NCBI GenBank assembly: GCA_001275005.1 | Contig: JWZX01002450.1 | Span: 1 to 24,989, forward strand | Source: Chrysochromulina tobinii | Lineage: Eukaryota; Haptophyta; Prymnesiales; Chrysochromulinaceae | Direction: 5' to 3' | Length of the DNA stretch: 24,989 nt | In this document: piece after piece, positions 6,959-16,310 of the stretch | How positions within the stretch are numbered: the first letter of the stretch is position 1 | How the letters are laid out: each line of letters opens with the position of its first letter | Notes under the pieces: generated by a model | Seen by the model: only the letters and a program-made list of their open reading frames with translations | Told to the model about the DNA's origin: nothing | The model's database searches: none | Program-made: the position numbers and the translations under genes

Positions 6959-9900
6959 CTAATCACGTCTGTTCCTGGTGCTGGTGCTTGTGCCCAGCAC
7001 AGCGGAGGCCTTCGCGGCAATGTCGGGCGGCGCAGTGGCTGTGGGAGTTGGTGTGCGCTGCTCGCCGAGCGCCCGCTCCACGTCGACGCGGCGAGCCTCG
7101 ACGAGGCGCGCGGCGACGCCTGTAAGGAAGCTCACCTCCGGATGCTCCCACTGTGTGAGCCCCACGACGGTGTGCCAATAGAATTCGGAGCCGTCCCCGT
7201 GCCTCATACTCCCACTCGCGGAACTGGCAATCCAGCCGAGGGGCAGTCGGGGCGCGAGAGCGCAGTCGCACAGCCACATCAGCTCGGGCTCGGTGGCCGC
7301 ATCGAGCCCCAGTGCAAATCCCTGCGTCACGAGCACCTCGAGCCGGCACGGCTGATGCGCGAGCACGTCTGCGCGCGCGCGCTTCCGCGCGCTGTCGAAA
7401 AGTTGAGCCTTGACCGCCCGTTCGAGGCGTGCGCTGTCGAGCCCGGCCCAAGTCTCCTGAGCAGCAGCACAGAGGACCTCGGCACTCGGCTCAAGCTGGT
7501 ACGGCGGGAGCACGCACGGCGTGTACGACTTCTTGTCGAGAGGCGGGAAGTCGCGCCGCCGCTCGCCCGTCACGAAGTTGTAAAAGTAGGGCAGCCGCGC
7601 TGCACCGTCGGCAAACTGTACCCACGCGTCCATAAGCTTGGGCTTGCACGTGCCCGTGCGCTGCGAGCGCACCTTGAGGCTGGCCGCGAGCTTGGCCACC
7701 GTTGGCGCCATCGGGTGGCCGGTGCACTCCTCGCCACTGATCAGGTTGAGGTAGCGGCGCGCGCTCGGCAGAGGCAGAGGCAGAGGTTGTGCGGCAGCGG
7801 CGGCGGCGGGCGCCTTCGCGCCCTCGCCATCGGCGCCCTGGCCCTCTTCGCCCTCGTCGTCTTCGAGCTCTTCCCAGTGGCTGGGCAACGGCATGCGCGC
7901 CTGCTCGATGACGACGTCCATCATGTGGTGATCGTGCCCAGTGGCAGAGATGTCCAGACCGATCATCTTCGCGGCGTCGAGGAGCGTCTCGGGCGTCACG
8001 ACGGAGTCGTCGCCCAGCCGACGCTGAGGCTTCATCAGAGCTGTCGCTTTGAGCTCGCCCCAGGAGCCGGGGATGTGGTGCACGGCACCCGACTCATGAC
8101 GCGCCGCGATCGCGACGAGCTTCGTCAGGTGCTCCGTCAGGTGGTCCCTCTTCCGACGGCGCTCGTGCACAAGGCTCGCACGCGCCGAGTGCGGCGGCGG
8201 CGCGGGCTGGCACGGGCGCGGCAGCACACCATCCTGCTTGCCGAGCACCTTGATCGCGCCCGCGAGTTCGAATAAATCTCGCTTGAGGCGCGCGTTCTCG
8301 TCCGCGCGGTCAAAGGCGCTCAATTCGTCCAGCACCCCCTGCGAAGTCGCCGAGCGCTGGCGCAGCTCGCGCGAGAGGCTCTTCATCGCCCCCTCGTCGA
8401 ACTCGGGCATGTTGTGCTTGCGCCGCTTCGGGCAGTCGACGAAACGGTGGCGCACCTTGACTGGTGGGCTGAGCGACGCGCAATGGTAGCAGAAGCACGA
8501 GTCGCCTGTCGCCCGCTGCCCCTCATCTAGGCCGACGTTCCAAGCGACGTCGATGACGGTGGCAGAGCGGGGCACGCAGACGGGTTTCCACCGGAGGCAA
8601 GAGCGCTGGAGCTCGTGCAGGGTCGCGATCTCGCTCTCGAGCTCGTCGAGCTCCGCCTTGAGCGCCCGCCGAGCCTCTTTGGAGCGCTGCGCGATCGCAA
8701 CCGCCACGTGCGCACGCATCAGATCTCCAACCCCGAGCCATCGCGAGGCGAAGCCGGCGGCTGACGAATCGTCGACCACTCCCTCGGCGGCAGTGGCCGG
8801 CCTCTTCTTGCGAGCCGTCCAGACGCTGCCGCTGCGACGCTGGCTGCTCGCACCGGACTCGGCGGCTCCGGCGTCCTCGGCGGCCTGATCGGCGTCCACA
8901 TCCTTGAGGAACGCGAGCGCACCCTTGAGCCGATGCCACACGCGCGTGTTTTCTTTGTTCCTGGCCTTCTTCTGCTGGAGCGCGTGCAGCTCGGCGGCAG
9001 CGGCAGCGCGTCGCTCGCTCGTCTCTTGGAGGAGCTGGAGCAGCGTGGGCGCGTCGTCGAGCTCCTCCTTGGGGGGAGTGCTACCGAAGCTCTTGATCGA
9101 CGCGTGCGGCACCCCGAGCGTCTGTGCAAGGAGCCCCGACGCGTGCGCTTCCTCCAGCTGCAACAGGATGCTGGCAGCGGGCTTGGGACCGTCTTGCGTA
9201 CCCTCAAACGGCCGGTGACGTACCGCAAGCTCGAGCAGTGTCGCGGACACCTCTTGAGGCTCAGGTTGAGTCTGACCCGCAGAGGCCGAGCCCGACTCGG
9301 CGCGCCTGCCCGGCGTGCCAGGCTCGAGTGTGACCGTCGTCTTGACAAGGGTCTGTATGTACACGCGCTCACCTTTCATGTCGCCCACGAGCATGTTGAC
9401 CGAGCGCGTCAGCTGCTGCCACCGCTCATCGCGAGGCAGCGCGCTCGGCATGGCGCTGCCCTCGCCCTCGCCCTCGGTGTCCGGTTCTGGCTGGAGCAGC
9501 TCCGAGAGTGCCTTCGTCATCGAGTCGAGTACCGTCAGGCTCACCGTGCCCTCAGTGTAGCGGCGGGCCTGCACAGGTCGAGTCGCGAGTCGCTCTGCTA
9601 GCCGCGCGGCCGCGTTGGCGCGATGGAGCTCCCGCTGGGCACGCTTGGTCTGCACGCGCACGTACGTTGGCATCGCAAACATCTTGGCAAAGGTGCGCGT
9701 GCGCTTGCCGATGAGCTCTCGCCGCAGCCGGCGCCGCTCCTTTGCGTGCACTGACGCGAGCAGTCGCTTGGAGCCCTCAAGGCGCAACCACGTCTCGAGC
9801 AGCGCCTCGGCCTGCGCCAGGCGAGTGCGCGCCGTGTCGAGCGCCCCACGCGCCGTGTCGAGCTCGGCTTTGGCGCTCGCTTCGCGATCCGCATCTGCCT

Positions 9901-12900
9901 TGAGCAGCCGCGCGGCCGTGCGCTCGTGCGCCTCGAGAGCCGTAACGAACCACGCGTCCCACTCGGACTTGAGACTCGGAGTGCCTTTACCTGTCGTTGC
10001 GGACGGCGCCGGCGGTAGCCCCGGGGAGATGGCCTCAGCCAGATTGGCAGCCGGTAGGTTGAGCACCTCGTTGCGCACCTTGAGGGTCACGCCGTTCTCG
10101 TTGAGCTCTGTCGCCGCGAGCCGCAGCTGCTTGATACGCTGATCCACGCCCTCGTGTAAGGTGCGCAGCTCTCGCAGCGCGCGGTTCTCACCCTCGACGA
10201 GTGCGTACTCGGCGGCCGCGTGCTCGTACGTGGTCGCGCGTTGCGCCTCGAGCTGCGCGGCGGCAGACGCGCCCTGCTGCACGGAGGCGAGCAGCGCGCG
10301 CTGCCCCGTCGTGCCAGGCACCTTCCACTCCTCTGCCTGGTCAAGCGCGCCAAGCGCCCCCTCGACCATACAGAGCACATGAGACGCGCGTGGAGGCGTG
10401 CGCCGCCCCTCGAGTATCGGCGGTGTGGGCCATGCCGCGAGCGCCTCCTCCTGCGAGGCCACGCGCTGCTGCTGCTGCGCGGCGATGACTTGCCGGGACT
10501 GGGCTGCCTGCAGTTCGGCTACCTTGGGTCCGGTGAGCGGTTCGGATGCCTCGTCGCCACCGCCGTGCGTTTGCCGCAGCCGCGCCCACATGTGCACCTC
10601 GGCCTCGAGCTTACTCAGAGCCGCTTGCTCCTTGCGCACCTCCTTCCACAGCAGCGCCCGCAACCCGAGCACATCCGGCATCAGGTACGCTGCCTCGGCC
10701 GCCTCAGCCGCCGCCTCGGCGCCTGACTCACCCTTGGCGGCGTTCGCTACGAAGGCCGAGGCAGCACTCGCTTTGGCCGCTTGCTGCTTGGCGGAGCTGC
10801 TGCTGCCAGCGGCCTTGGCGGCCGCGGCCGCGCTCGGGCTCTCCTCAACGAGCGCCACGAGCTGCGCGGCCAGCTGCCTCTGCTGCTGCACGGCGGCGTC
10901 GGTCGCCTGCTGCGTGCGAGGGAACCAGTCGGATGCGCGCACCTCGGCGGTTTCACGTTCGAGCGCGCGATCCTCATACGCGACGCACACGTTCGTGTAC
11001 ACGTCACGCAGCACGCCCTTGACGATGCGATGGCGAACCATAACCGCCTCCAGCTTGGCGACGCAGTCCGAGCCCGAGAGCGAGACCGCTGCATGCGCCG
11101 ACTCGGCGGCCCTGCGCCTCTGGCGCGCCATGAATGCCGCGCGAGCGTTGAGCACGTGCGCGTGCGACTGCAGCTTGCGCACAGCCTTGTCCACGACACG
11201 CGCGTGCTCGCGCGCCTCCTGCTTCGCCTGAAACTCTCGCAGTGCGCGCATCTTGGCCTCGCGATCATTGGCGAGCCCCTGCGCCACGAGCGTGCGCAGC
11301 GTCTCGCGCACCTTCATGCCGCGGTACCGGTTCTGAATGTAGACGGCCCAGCGTGTCTCGAGCACGAGGCGTGCGGCCGTGTCCTTGGCTCGACGTGCCA
11401 TGATGAGCTGCCGGGCCATCCTCGTGAAGCGGAGCAGGAGCCGTCCGCGGAAGCAGCGCTGTACGAACGAGGCCGCCTCGCTCAGTGCCTTGAAGCGAAA
11501 GTAGCGCGGCATCGCGTGCAGCAGGGGGGCGTACACCTCACCGCCGCCGTACAAGAGCCATTCATACGCCGTCCAGCGCCATCGCGAGCATGAGAAGTCA
11601 CTCGCGCTCGGCGGCCGGCTGCGGCGCGCCGCGTGCCGCCACAGCTCGTGCGCACGCTGCTCGGCGCTCGGAGCCGCTGCTGACTGGCCGCTCTTGCGCG
11701 CTACCTGCGCGAGCAGAGTCTCTTGGGCGCGCTTCAGGCGAGCTCGCACTGCCTTGGCGTCGCCGCCCGCCGTGGTAGTGCCCACCACGGCGCTCAGGTC
11801 ACCGTGTACGTCCGTATACCCGCCCGCCTCATGGAAGGGTGCGAGGACGTCCGCATGGGCGAGTCCAAAGTAGCGCGTCGCCTCGAGCACCGCTGGCGCG
11901 CTAGCCTCAGCCACGGCGCTCCCATCTGCGGAGATGCTCATGAGACGAGCACCAAGGCCGTAGGCGCCGTGGTGGGCAAGGTGGGCGGCATGTGCCAGCC
12001 ACGGTACAGCCACGTCGAACCAATCGATCAGCAGCGGCTCGAGAGCGATGGGCGCGGGCAGGACGGACGCCACGTCGCTCACCATCGTGAGCTCATAGTC
12101 ACGGTCCTCATATAGATAAGCCACCTCCTCGGACGGCAGGCTGCCAAAGTAGCCGCCGCGCGCACGCAGCTGCTCTCGCCAGAGGGCGAGCCCCTCGCAC
12201 ACGGCGGCCGTCGCAAGGCGCAGCGCGTGCAGCCGGTTGGCAAGCCGCGCGCGCAGCACTGCCGCTGTCGTCGGCTCGAGCAGCAGATGGCTCGTCGCAT
12301 GCCTCGCCTGGGCGGCCTTCTGAGGCGAGGGCAGCAGCTCACGCAGAGCCTCGACGGCGGCCTCGCGTCGCATGACGAGAGCGTGCACCGCCTGCTTGGA
12401 CTCGTAGAAGGCGGCAGCGTCCCCACCCTGCGGCGCCGGCAGCTCGGGGCGCGACAGCGTGCGCGGCGGCGTCACGCCGTGCCGCAGAAAGTAGAGTTGC
12501 TCCTCACGCGACATGGCGCGCTTGCACGCGATCGGAAAGCGGTCCGCAGAGTGGAACACCGTCGCAAAACGGCTTCCGCCGCCGGCGTCGGGATCGAGCG
12601 CCGCGGTGAGCGCCGCGGTGGATGCCGCCTTGGCACCGTCGCCCGGGGTCGGCACGACAGTACCGTTGGCGACGTTCGGAGTGAAGTAAGCGCTCGCGGC
12701 GGGGGCAGTACGCGTGGCCTCCGCGGAGAGCGAGGCCGTCGACGAGTTAGCATGCATCCCGTGCGCAGGCATCCCGCGACGCTTGAGCGAGCCGATCGGC
12801 TTCTCGAGCACGGCCATGATGAGCCGCGCGCTCGGCGTCGCCGCCGTCGCGGCGAGCACGGTCGCGGAAGCTTGGTGACTCTCGGGAGCGAACCGACCAC

Positions 12901-13384
12901 CGAGCGATGTGGCCGCGTTCGGAACGTGTGAATGTGTGCGTGAATGCGCGTGATCGGGAGCGCTGCGATGGCGCGACTTGGCTGGCATGGAGCCGGGCGG
13001 TGCCGGGGTATAGACGAGGACGTGCGACAGTGGTTGCGCCGCGCGAGACGTCGACGTCGAAGACACGGCCGCGCGGCCGGTACTGGCGGCAGGCTGGGAC
13101 CCAGTGCTTCTGGTTCTGCCGCTGCCGGCAGACTGCGGCCGGAACCCAGAGCTGCCGCTGCCAGCGGACTGCGGCCGTCGCGAGATGTCTCTGCTGCTGC
13201 TGCTGCCTGCGAGCGTAGGCCGCACGACGTGCACCAGCTCTCCGTAGGAAGCATTCGTTGGAGTACGGAGTTTGAGGAACGTATCAAAGTGAGCAAAGGT
13301 GGTGACAGTCAGGCCATCTTTGTCCTCGGCCTGCGACGCGTACACCGCCGTCTTCGGCGGCGCTCGCCTGTACGCTGTAGGCAT
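6959..13384 (-). CDS. Giant IQ-motif, coiled-coil protein with C-terminal CEP164-type WW modules
   Basis: A single open frame encodes about 2141 residues from Met at 13384. The frame stays open up to 13921, but starting there would run into the divergent gene, so I chose the Met beginning MPTAYRRAPP. The N-terminus is disordered with repeated RPQSAGSG. Near residues 635-700 two IQ-like calmodulin-binding motifs occur (FVQRCFRGRLLLRF and YIQNRYRGMKVRETL). Long helical, Glu/Ala/Arg-rich coiled coils fill about 700-1600. A Cys/His cluster (CFCYHC to CPKRRKH) lies at about 1628-1656. At the end are three WW-like modules: LPSHWEEL to YLNLISGE (about 1832-1891, split by an acidic insert), AWVQF to PYFYNFVTGE (about 1918-1946), and LPLGWI to YWHTVVGLTQWEHP (about 2048-2083). 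Modules 1 and 3 follow helices like those before the CEP164 WW domain (EPELMWL). A role at the centriole or ciliary base is inferred from these modules. Confidence 0.75.
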   Translation of the reverse strand: MPTAYRRAPPKTAVYASQAEDKDGLTVTTFAHFDTFLKLRTPTNASYGELVHVVRPTLAGSSSSRDISRRPQSAGSGSSGFRPQSAGSGRTRSTGSQPAASTGRAAVSSTSTSRAAQPLSHVLVYTPAPPGSMPAKSRHRSAPDHAHSRTHSHVPNAATSLGGRFAPESHQASATVLAATAATPSARLIMAVLEKPIGSLKRRGMPAHGMHANSSTASLSAEATRTAPAASAYFTPNVANGTVVPTPGDGAKAASTAALTAALDPDAGGGSRFATVFHSADRFPIACKRAMSREEQLYFLRHGVTPPRTLSRPELPAPQGGDAAAFYESKQAVHALVMRREAAVEALRELLPSPQKAAQARHATSHLLLEPTTAAVLRARLANRLHALRLATAAVCEGLALWREQLRARGGYFGSLPSEEVAYLYEDRDYELTMVSDVASVLPAPIALEPLLIDWFDVAVPWLAHAAHLAHHGAYGLGARLMSISADGSAVAEASAPAVLEATRYFGLAHADVLAPFHEAGGYTDVHGDLSAVVGTTTAGGDAKAVRARLKRAQETLLAQVARKSGQSAAAPSAEQRAHELWRHAARRSRPPSASDFSCSRWRWTAYEWLLYGGGEVYAPLLHAMPRYFRFKALSEAASFVQRCFRGRLLLRFTRMARQLIMARRAKDTAARLVLETRWAVYIQNRYRGMKVRETLRTLVAQGLANDREAKMRALREFQAKQEAREHARVVDKAVRKLQSHAHVLNARAAFMARQRRRAAESAHAAVSLSGSDCVAKLEAVMVRHRIVKGVLRDVYTNVCVAYEDRALERETAEVRASDWFPRTQQATDAAVQQQRQLAAQLVALVEESPSAAAAAKAAGSSSSAKQQAAKASAASAFVANAAKGESGAEAAAEAAEAAYLMPDVLGLRALLWKEVRKEQAALSKLEAEVHMWARLRQTHGGGDEASEPLTGPKVAELQAAQSRQVIAAQQQQRVASQEEALAAWPTPPILEGRRTPPRASHVLCMVEGALGALDQAEEWKVPGTTGQRALLASVQQGASAAAQLEAQRATTYEHAAAEYALVEGENRALRELRTLHEGVDQRIKQLRLAATELNENGVTLKVRNEVLNLPAANLAEAISPGLPPAPSATTGKGTPSLKSEWDAWFVTALEAHERTAARLLKADADREASAKAELDTARGALDTARTRLAQAEALLETWLRLEGSKRLLASVHAKERRRLRRELIGKRTRTFAKMFAMPTYVRVQTKRAQRELHRANAAARLAERLATRPVQARRYTEGTVSLTVLDSMTKALSELLQPEPDTEGEGEGSAMPSALPRDERWQQLTRSVNMLVGDMKGERVYIQTLVKTTVTLEPGTPGRRAESGSASAGQTQPEPQEVSATLLELAVRHRPFEGTQDGPKPAASILLQLEEAHASGLLAQTLGVPHASIKSFGSTPPKEELDDAPTLLQLLQETSERRAAAAAELHALQQKKARNKENTRVWHRLKGALAFLKDVDADQAAEDAGAAESGASSQRRSGSVWTARKKRPATAAEGVVDDSSAAGFASRWLGVGDLMRAHVAVAIAQRSKEARRALKAELDELESEIATLHELQRSCLRWKPVCVPRSATVIDVAWNVGLDEGQRATGDSCFCYHCASLSPPVKVRHRFVDCPKRRKHNMPEFDEGAMKSLSRELRQRSATSQGVLDELSAFDRADENARLKRDLFELAGAIKVLGKQDGVLPRPCQPAPPPHSARASLVHERRRKRDHLTEHLTKLVAIAARHESGAVHHIPGSWGELKATALMKPQRRLGDDSVVTPETLLDAAKMIGLDISATGHDHHMMDVVIEQARMPLPSHWEELEDDEGEEGQGADGEGAKAPAAAAAAQPLPLPLPSARRYLNLISGEECTGHPMAPTVAKLAASLKVRSQRTGTCKPKLMDAWVQFADGAARLPYFYNFVTGERRRDFPPLDKKSYTPCVLPPYQLEPSAEVLCAAAQETWAGLDSARLERAVKAQLFDSARKRARADVLAHQPCRLEVLVTQGFALGLDAATEPELMWLCDCALAPRLPLGWIASSASGSMRHGDGSEFYWHTVVGLTQWEHPEVSFLTGVAARLVEARRVDVERALGEQRTPTPTATAPPDIAAKASAVLGTSTSTRNRRD

Positions 13385-13902
13385 GTGCGTGCTGAACAGC
13401 CTGGCCTTCTCCGACGGCCTGGCATCATTCCGATCTCGTCCAGTCGCATGCTCTGGGAGCAGCGATGATGTCGTCGGCAGCAGCGGCGAGAAGAGCCGCC
13501 TGTCCTGACCCGCCGTCTGAGCTTTCAGGTAGGGCAGCTCCTCGTCGTCGCCCGGACGCGTCTGGTGCGCCGGAAAGAAGATGAGGGAGGCGCTACCGCA
13601 GCGGTGCATTTGCCGGACTTGGCACACCTGAAGCGGCTCTTCGACTTTCGCCGGGAGTCGAACAACCACTTGCTGTGAACGCGCAGAGTCTCCTCCACGC
13701 CAAAAATGAAAATTTTGGGGGCCGCATGAACGCCTACCAAGGAGGAAAATCGGCTCTGAGTACATGTATGAACAAAGGGTCGCTCGGTTTCTGCACATCG
13801 CGCTCGCACTTTGCCAGGTCGTCGGCGCAGCACGCTCTCTGAACCAGTCGTCAGCACGCTCGAGCCTCGCTTCCGACCTAACAAGACCTCGCGCAGATAC
13901 GA
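13385..13902. other. Divergent intergenic region, start sites uncertain
   Basis: This 518-bp stretch separates the giant minus-strand gene from the plus-strand JmjC gene and should contain both promoters. The minus-strand frame remains open through it (179 further codons), but the translated sequence has no recognisable domain and looks unlike the protein it would extend. An N-terminal extension or an upstream exon cannot be excluded from sequence alone. Confidence 0.4.
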
Positions 13903-15661
13903 ATGACGACCGCACACGCATCGGGCCGCTCTATGCTCACTTTTGTGCTGCTCCTCCTCCAGCTGAGCGGCACGGTGGAAATACCTGTGCAGGCCTCCAC
14001 CGCCGCTGCCGCCGACGCCGAATGGCCGGAACGCCAGCCGCTCCAACAACAAGCCGTGGACGCCATGGGCACTCAGCGTGTGGCCAGCGACGACGAGGAC
14101 GAGCCCATCGAGCTCACGCACAAGAGCATGGTGCTGAGGGACAAGAAGTTTGTGCTCGCCATGAAGAAGCGCACGGAGGCCTACGGCTTTGACAAGTACT
14201 GGGCTGACCCGAGTACTGCCCCGTTTCTGGACTTCGCACCAATCGCGCCGGCTGCCTCGCCGCGCCACTGCGAAGTGCACAAGTGCGTGCTCATCGAGGG
14301 TGATGAGCCGTGCGCCGAAGGCCGGGCGGAGTGCGAAGGCCCCCGTGGCCACCTGAGATCATTTGGGGAGCAAATGGATTTGCAGAGCATCGAGGAGCAC
14401 CACGCGGCGCTGCTGCCCGACGCGCCCTACTTTTGGCGCGAGCACGTCGCCAAATACAAGCCGGTGCTGCTACGTGGCGCCGCGTCCAAAGTGACAAACC
14501 TAACCGACTGGTCAGATGAGGCGCTACTCAGCGCTCGCGACGACGCGGACCATCTGCGCTGTGAGCTCAAGGGCGGTGGTCGCTGGTGGGTGACCGTGGA
14601 GAAGAACAACCGCATCTCGCACAACGATCGCTTCCCGCTTGCTGAGGGGTATGCCCGATGCGGAGGAGATTGTCTTCAAGTGCATGCAAACGCTCACGAC
14701 GGCGCCTCCGCTTCCCCACAGGTATGACTTTTGCCGTTTCATACGCGAGTATCGGCATCCGGACGCACCCACATACTGCATCCACTCGATCACCGACACG
14801 CTGAGTGATTTGCCTACGAAGCTCTCACTGCCCGGGGTAATTGGCCCTGATGATCTCTGATTGCCCGGGGTAATTGGCCCTGATGATCTCTGATTGCCCG
14901 GGGTAATTGGCCCTGATGATCTCTGATTGCCCGGGGTAATTGGCCCTGATGATCTCTGATTGCCCGGGGTAATTGGCACTGATGATCTCTGACTGCCTCT
15001 GGATGGGTATCGATTGCCACTCAGGTGCTTTCATTGCCGCGGGGTGCCGCTGAGTGCCGTTGATCGCCACCCTCATCAGGTGCTCGCATGCAACGAGCTG
15101 TATAATAGCATGCATGCGGTGCGCATGTGGTTCAGCCGCGGCAACACGACGTCCTCGCAGCACTTCGACACGCACGACAACCTGATGCTCCAGATCGATG
15201 GCATCAAGGACATTTACTTGAGTCACCCCAACGAGAGCGCAAAGATGTACATGGACCACCATGACAAGTACGGCCTATCGCCCCTCAATGTGGACCGTGT
15301 GGACCTAGAACGTTTCCCACACGTCGCGAATGCCTCGGTGCAGCATGTGCGCCTGATGCCTGGCGATGCCGTGTACATCCCTGACGGTTACTGGCACGTC
15401 ATCAAGAGCACGGACCGCAATCTCGCGCTCGCCTTCGAGATCAATACCAGACGCCTCGCACCAGAGCCGTGGACTCCGGCGCTGAATGAGCTGTACGAGC
15501 ACCCGGGCACCTTATGGGCCGAGCAGCGCAAGATCATGGCCACGATGAAGGAGGCGTGGGCGCGCGACGCGCACGACGAGGCCGAGTGGACGCAGTGCAA
15601 GGAACCCCTGGCCAAGATGCCCGCAAGCCTTGCAGACTACAACGGGTGGGTGCAGCATTAG
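13903..15661 (+). CDS. Secretory-pathway JmjC/cupin_8 Fe(II)/2-oxoglutarate dioxygenase, three exons (480 aa)
   Basis: Exons 13903-14648, 14722-14836 and 15080-15661 join in frame to 480 residues. Both introns are GT-AG. Met1 or Met11 (13933) starts a signal peptide (MLTFVLLLLQLSG), so the enzyme should enter the ER. The catalytic region is a JmjC-like cupin of the FIH/JMJD5 group. The iron ligands are His315 and Asp317 (QHFDTHDN) and His393 (DGYWHVI). Lys330 lies 15 residues after the first His, the same spacing as the 2-oxoglutarate-binding Lys of FIH. Before it, PYFWREHVAKYKPVLLRG matches the conserved entry motif of the cupin_8 family. The likely reaction is hydroxylation of a protein side chain in the lumen or outside the cell; the substrate is unknown. 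No KDEL-like signal is seen at the end (NGWVQH). The second intron carries a minisatellite. Confidence 0.85.
14649..14721 (+). other. Intron 1 of the JmjC gene (73 bp)
   Basis: The donor GTATGC at 14649 and acceptor CCCCACAG ending at 14721 restore the frame from PLAEG to YDFCRF, which fits the expected cupin_8 sequence. Unspliced, the frame stops after 14727. GGTATG occurs at both boundaries (14648-14653 and 14721-14726), so the intron looks bracketed by a 6-bp direct repeat. Confidence 0.85.
14829..14993 (+). repeat. 33-bp minisatellite, five copies, spanning an exon-intron boundary
   Basis: Units begin at 14829, 14862, 14895, 14928 and 14961, each starting TGCCCGGGGTAATTGG. They are nearly identical; the last differs at two visible places (GGCACT for GGCCCT, and the final base). 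The first 8 bases of unit 1 are exon; the rest is intron. Every unit therefore carries its own copy of the splice donor context CCCGGG|GTAATT and a branch-point-like CTGAT. Confidence 0.95.
14837..15079 (+). other. Intron 2 of the JmjC gene (243 bp)
   Basis: The donor GTAATT at 14837 and acceptor CCTCATCAG ending at 15079 are both in phase 0 and join SLPG to VLACNELY ahead of the iron-binding HFD motif. Retention gives a stop at 14858-14860. Most of the intron is a 33-bp tandem repeat. A second acceptor-like TCAGGTGCT at about 15021-15029 nearly duplicates the real acceptor context at about 15076-15084. Confidence 0.85.
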
Positions 15662-16308
15662 TTATGCCCAGGGGAAGGTGCTCGCACAAGCGCATGGTGC
15701 ATTGATGTGGCGTGCTGGTGACCGGGCTAAGCTGCGGAAACATACCGGCGTCATTTCTCATCTTTCTGGCGTGAACGGAAGAGCAGTTTTAACAGAGTCG
15801 CAGTCAGTCACGCTGATTTCTGTTTATCGTATCGCGTGTCTCGTCCAATGGTCTCGTCTCGTCTCCAGGAGAACAAGACCACACACGACATGAAAAAAAA
15901 GATGAATGTTGTTAGTTCATAGTTGATCACGCATGTTGATTTATGATGACACACTGATCTTTGACTGTAACCCGTTGGTCGGCAGTGGAACCGGGCCGAG
16001 CGCACCGATCCACATTGCCGGGGATTGCGCGCCATCGATGCGCATGCCGTGCGCCATGCCTTGCTATTGCGTATTGCCTCTACTAGTATAGTTTAGTACT
16101 ACAATAAACTCCGCTCTCGCCGGGGCGGTGCCCTCCCGTTTTGTACGCTCTTCCTCTTGCGCGGACGAGGCAGAGCCCATGTGTGTACCATGTGTGTGTG
16201 TCCGACGCAGCGACGCTCTCCGAGACACAGGACGATGACATGTACAGACAAAACCCGGTACGAAAGTACGACGTGCCCTCAAAACACCCTCAAAACACGA
16301 AAACACCC
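15662..16308. other. Convergent intergenic region between JmjC and the next minus-strand gene
   Basis: No convincing gene is seen in these 647 bp. The stretch holds the 3' flanks of both neighbours. It is less GC-rich than the genes, with an A8 run near 15892-15899 and TA-rich sequence near 16080-16105 (CTAGTATAG, AGTACTACAATAAA). AATAAA near 16100 could be a polyadenylation signal for the plus-strand gene but is far from its stop codon. Confidence 0.4.
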
Positions 16309-16310
16309 TC
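16279..16310. repeat. Short direct repeat of CCTCAAAACAC type
   Basis: Three imperfect copies of an AAAACACCCTC-like unit lie immediately next to the stop codon of the minus-strand gene ending at 16309. It is too short to classify. Confidence 0.45.

Noticed and set aside
7142-8275. Plus-strand open frame of 377 codons inside the giant gene
   Set aside because: Antisense to the WW modules; Arg/His/Leu-rich translation without any motif.
13385-13921. N-terminal extension of the giant protein to a Met at 13921
   Set aside because: It would overlap the start of the divergent JmjC gene, leave no promoter space, and adds only unstructured sequence unlike the rest. Not fully excluded.
14829-14993. 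CRISPR-like array
   Set aside because: The 33-bp units are directly adjacent with no unique spacers and lie in a eukaryotic intron; it is a minisatellite.
14640-15080. JmjC gene broken by frameshifts (pseudogene)
   Set aside because: Both breaks are explained by GT-AG introns that restore the frame exactly where the family sequence continues, and all catalytic residues remain.
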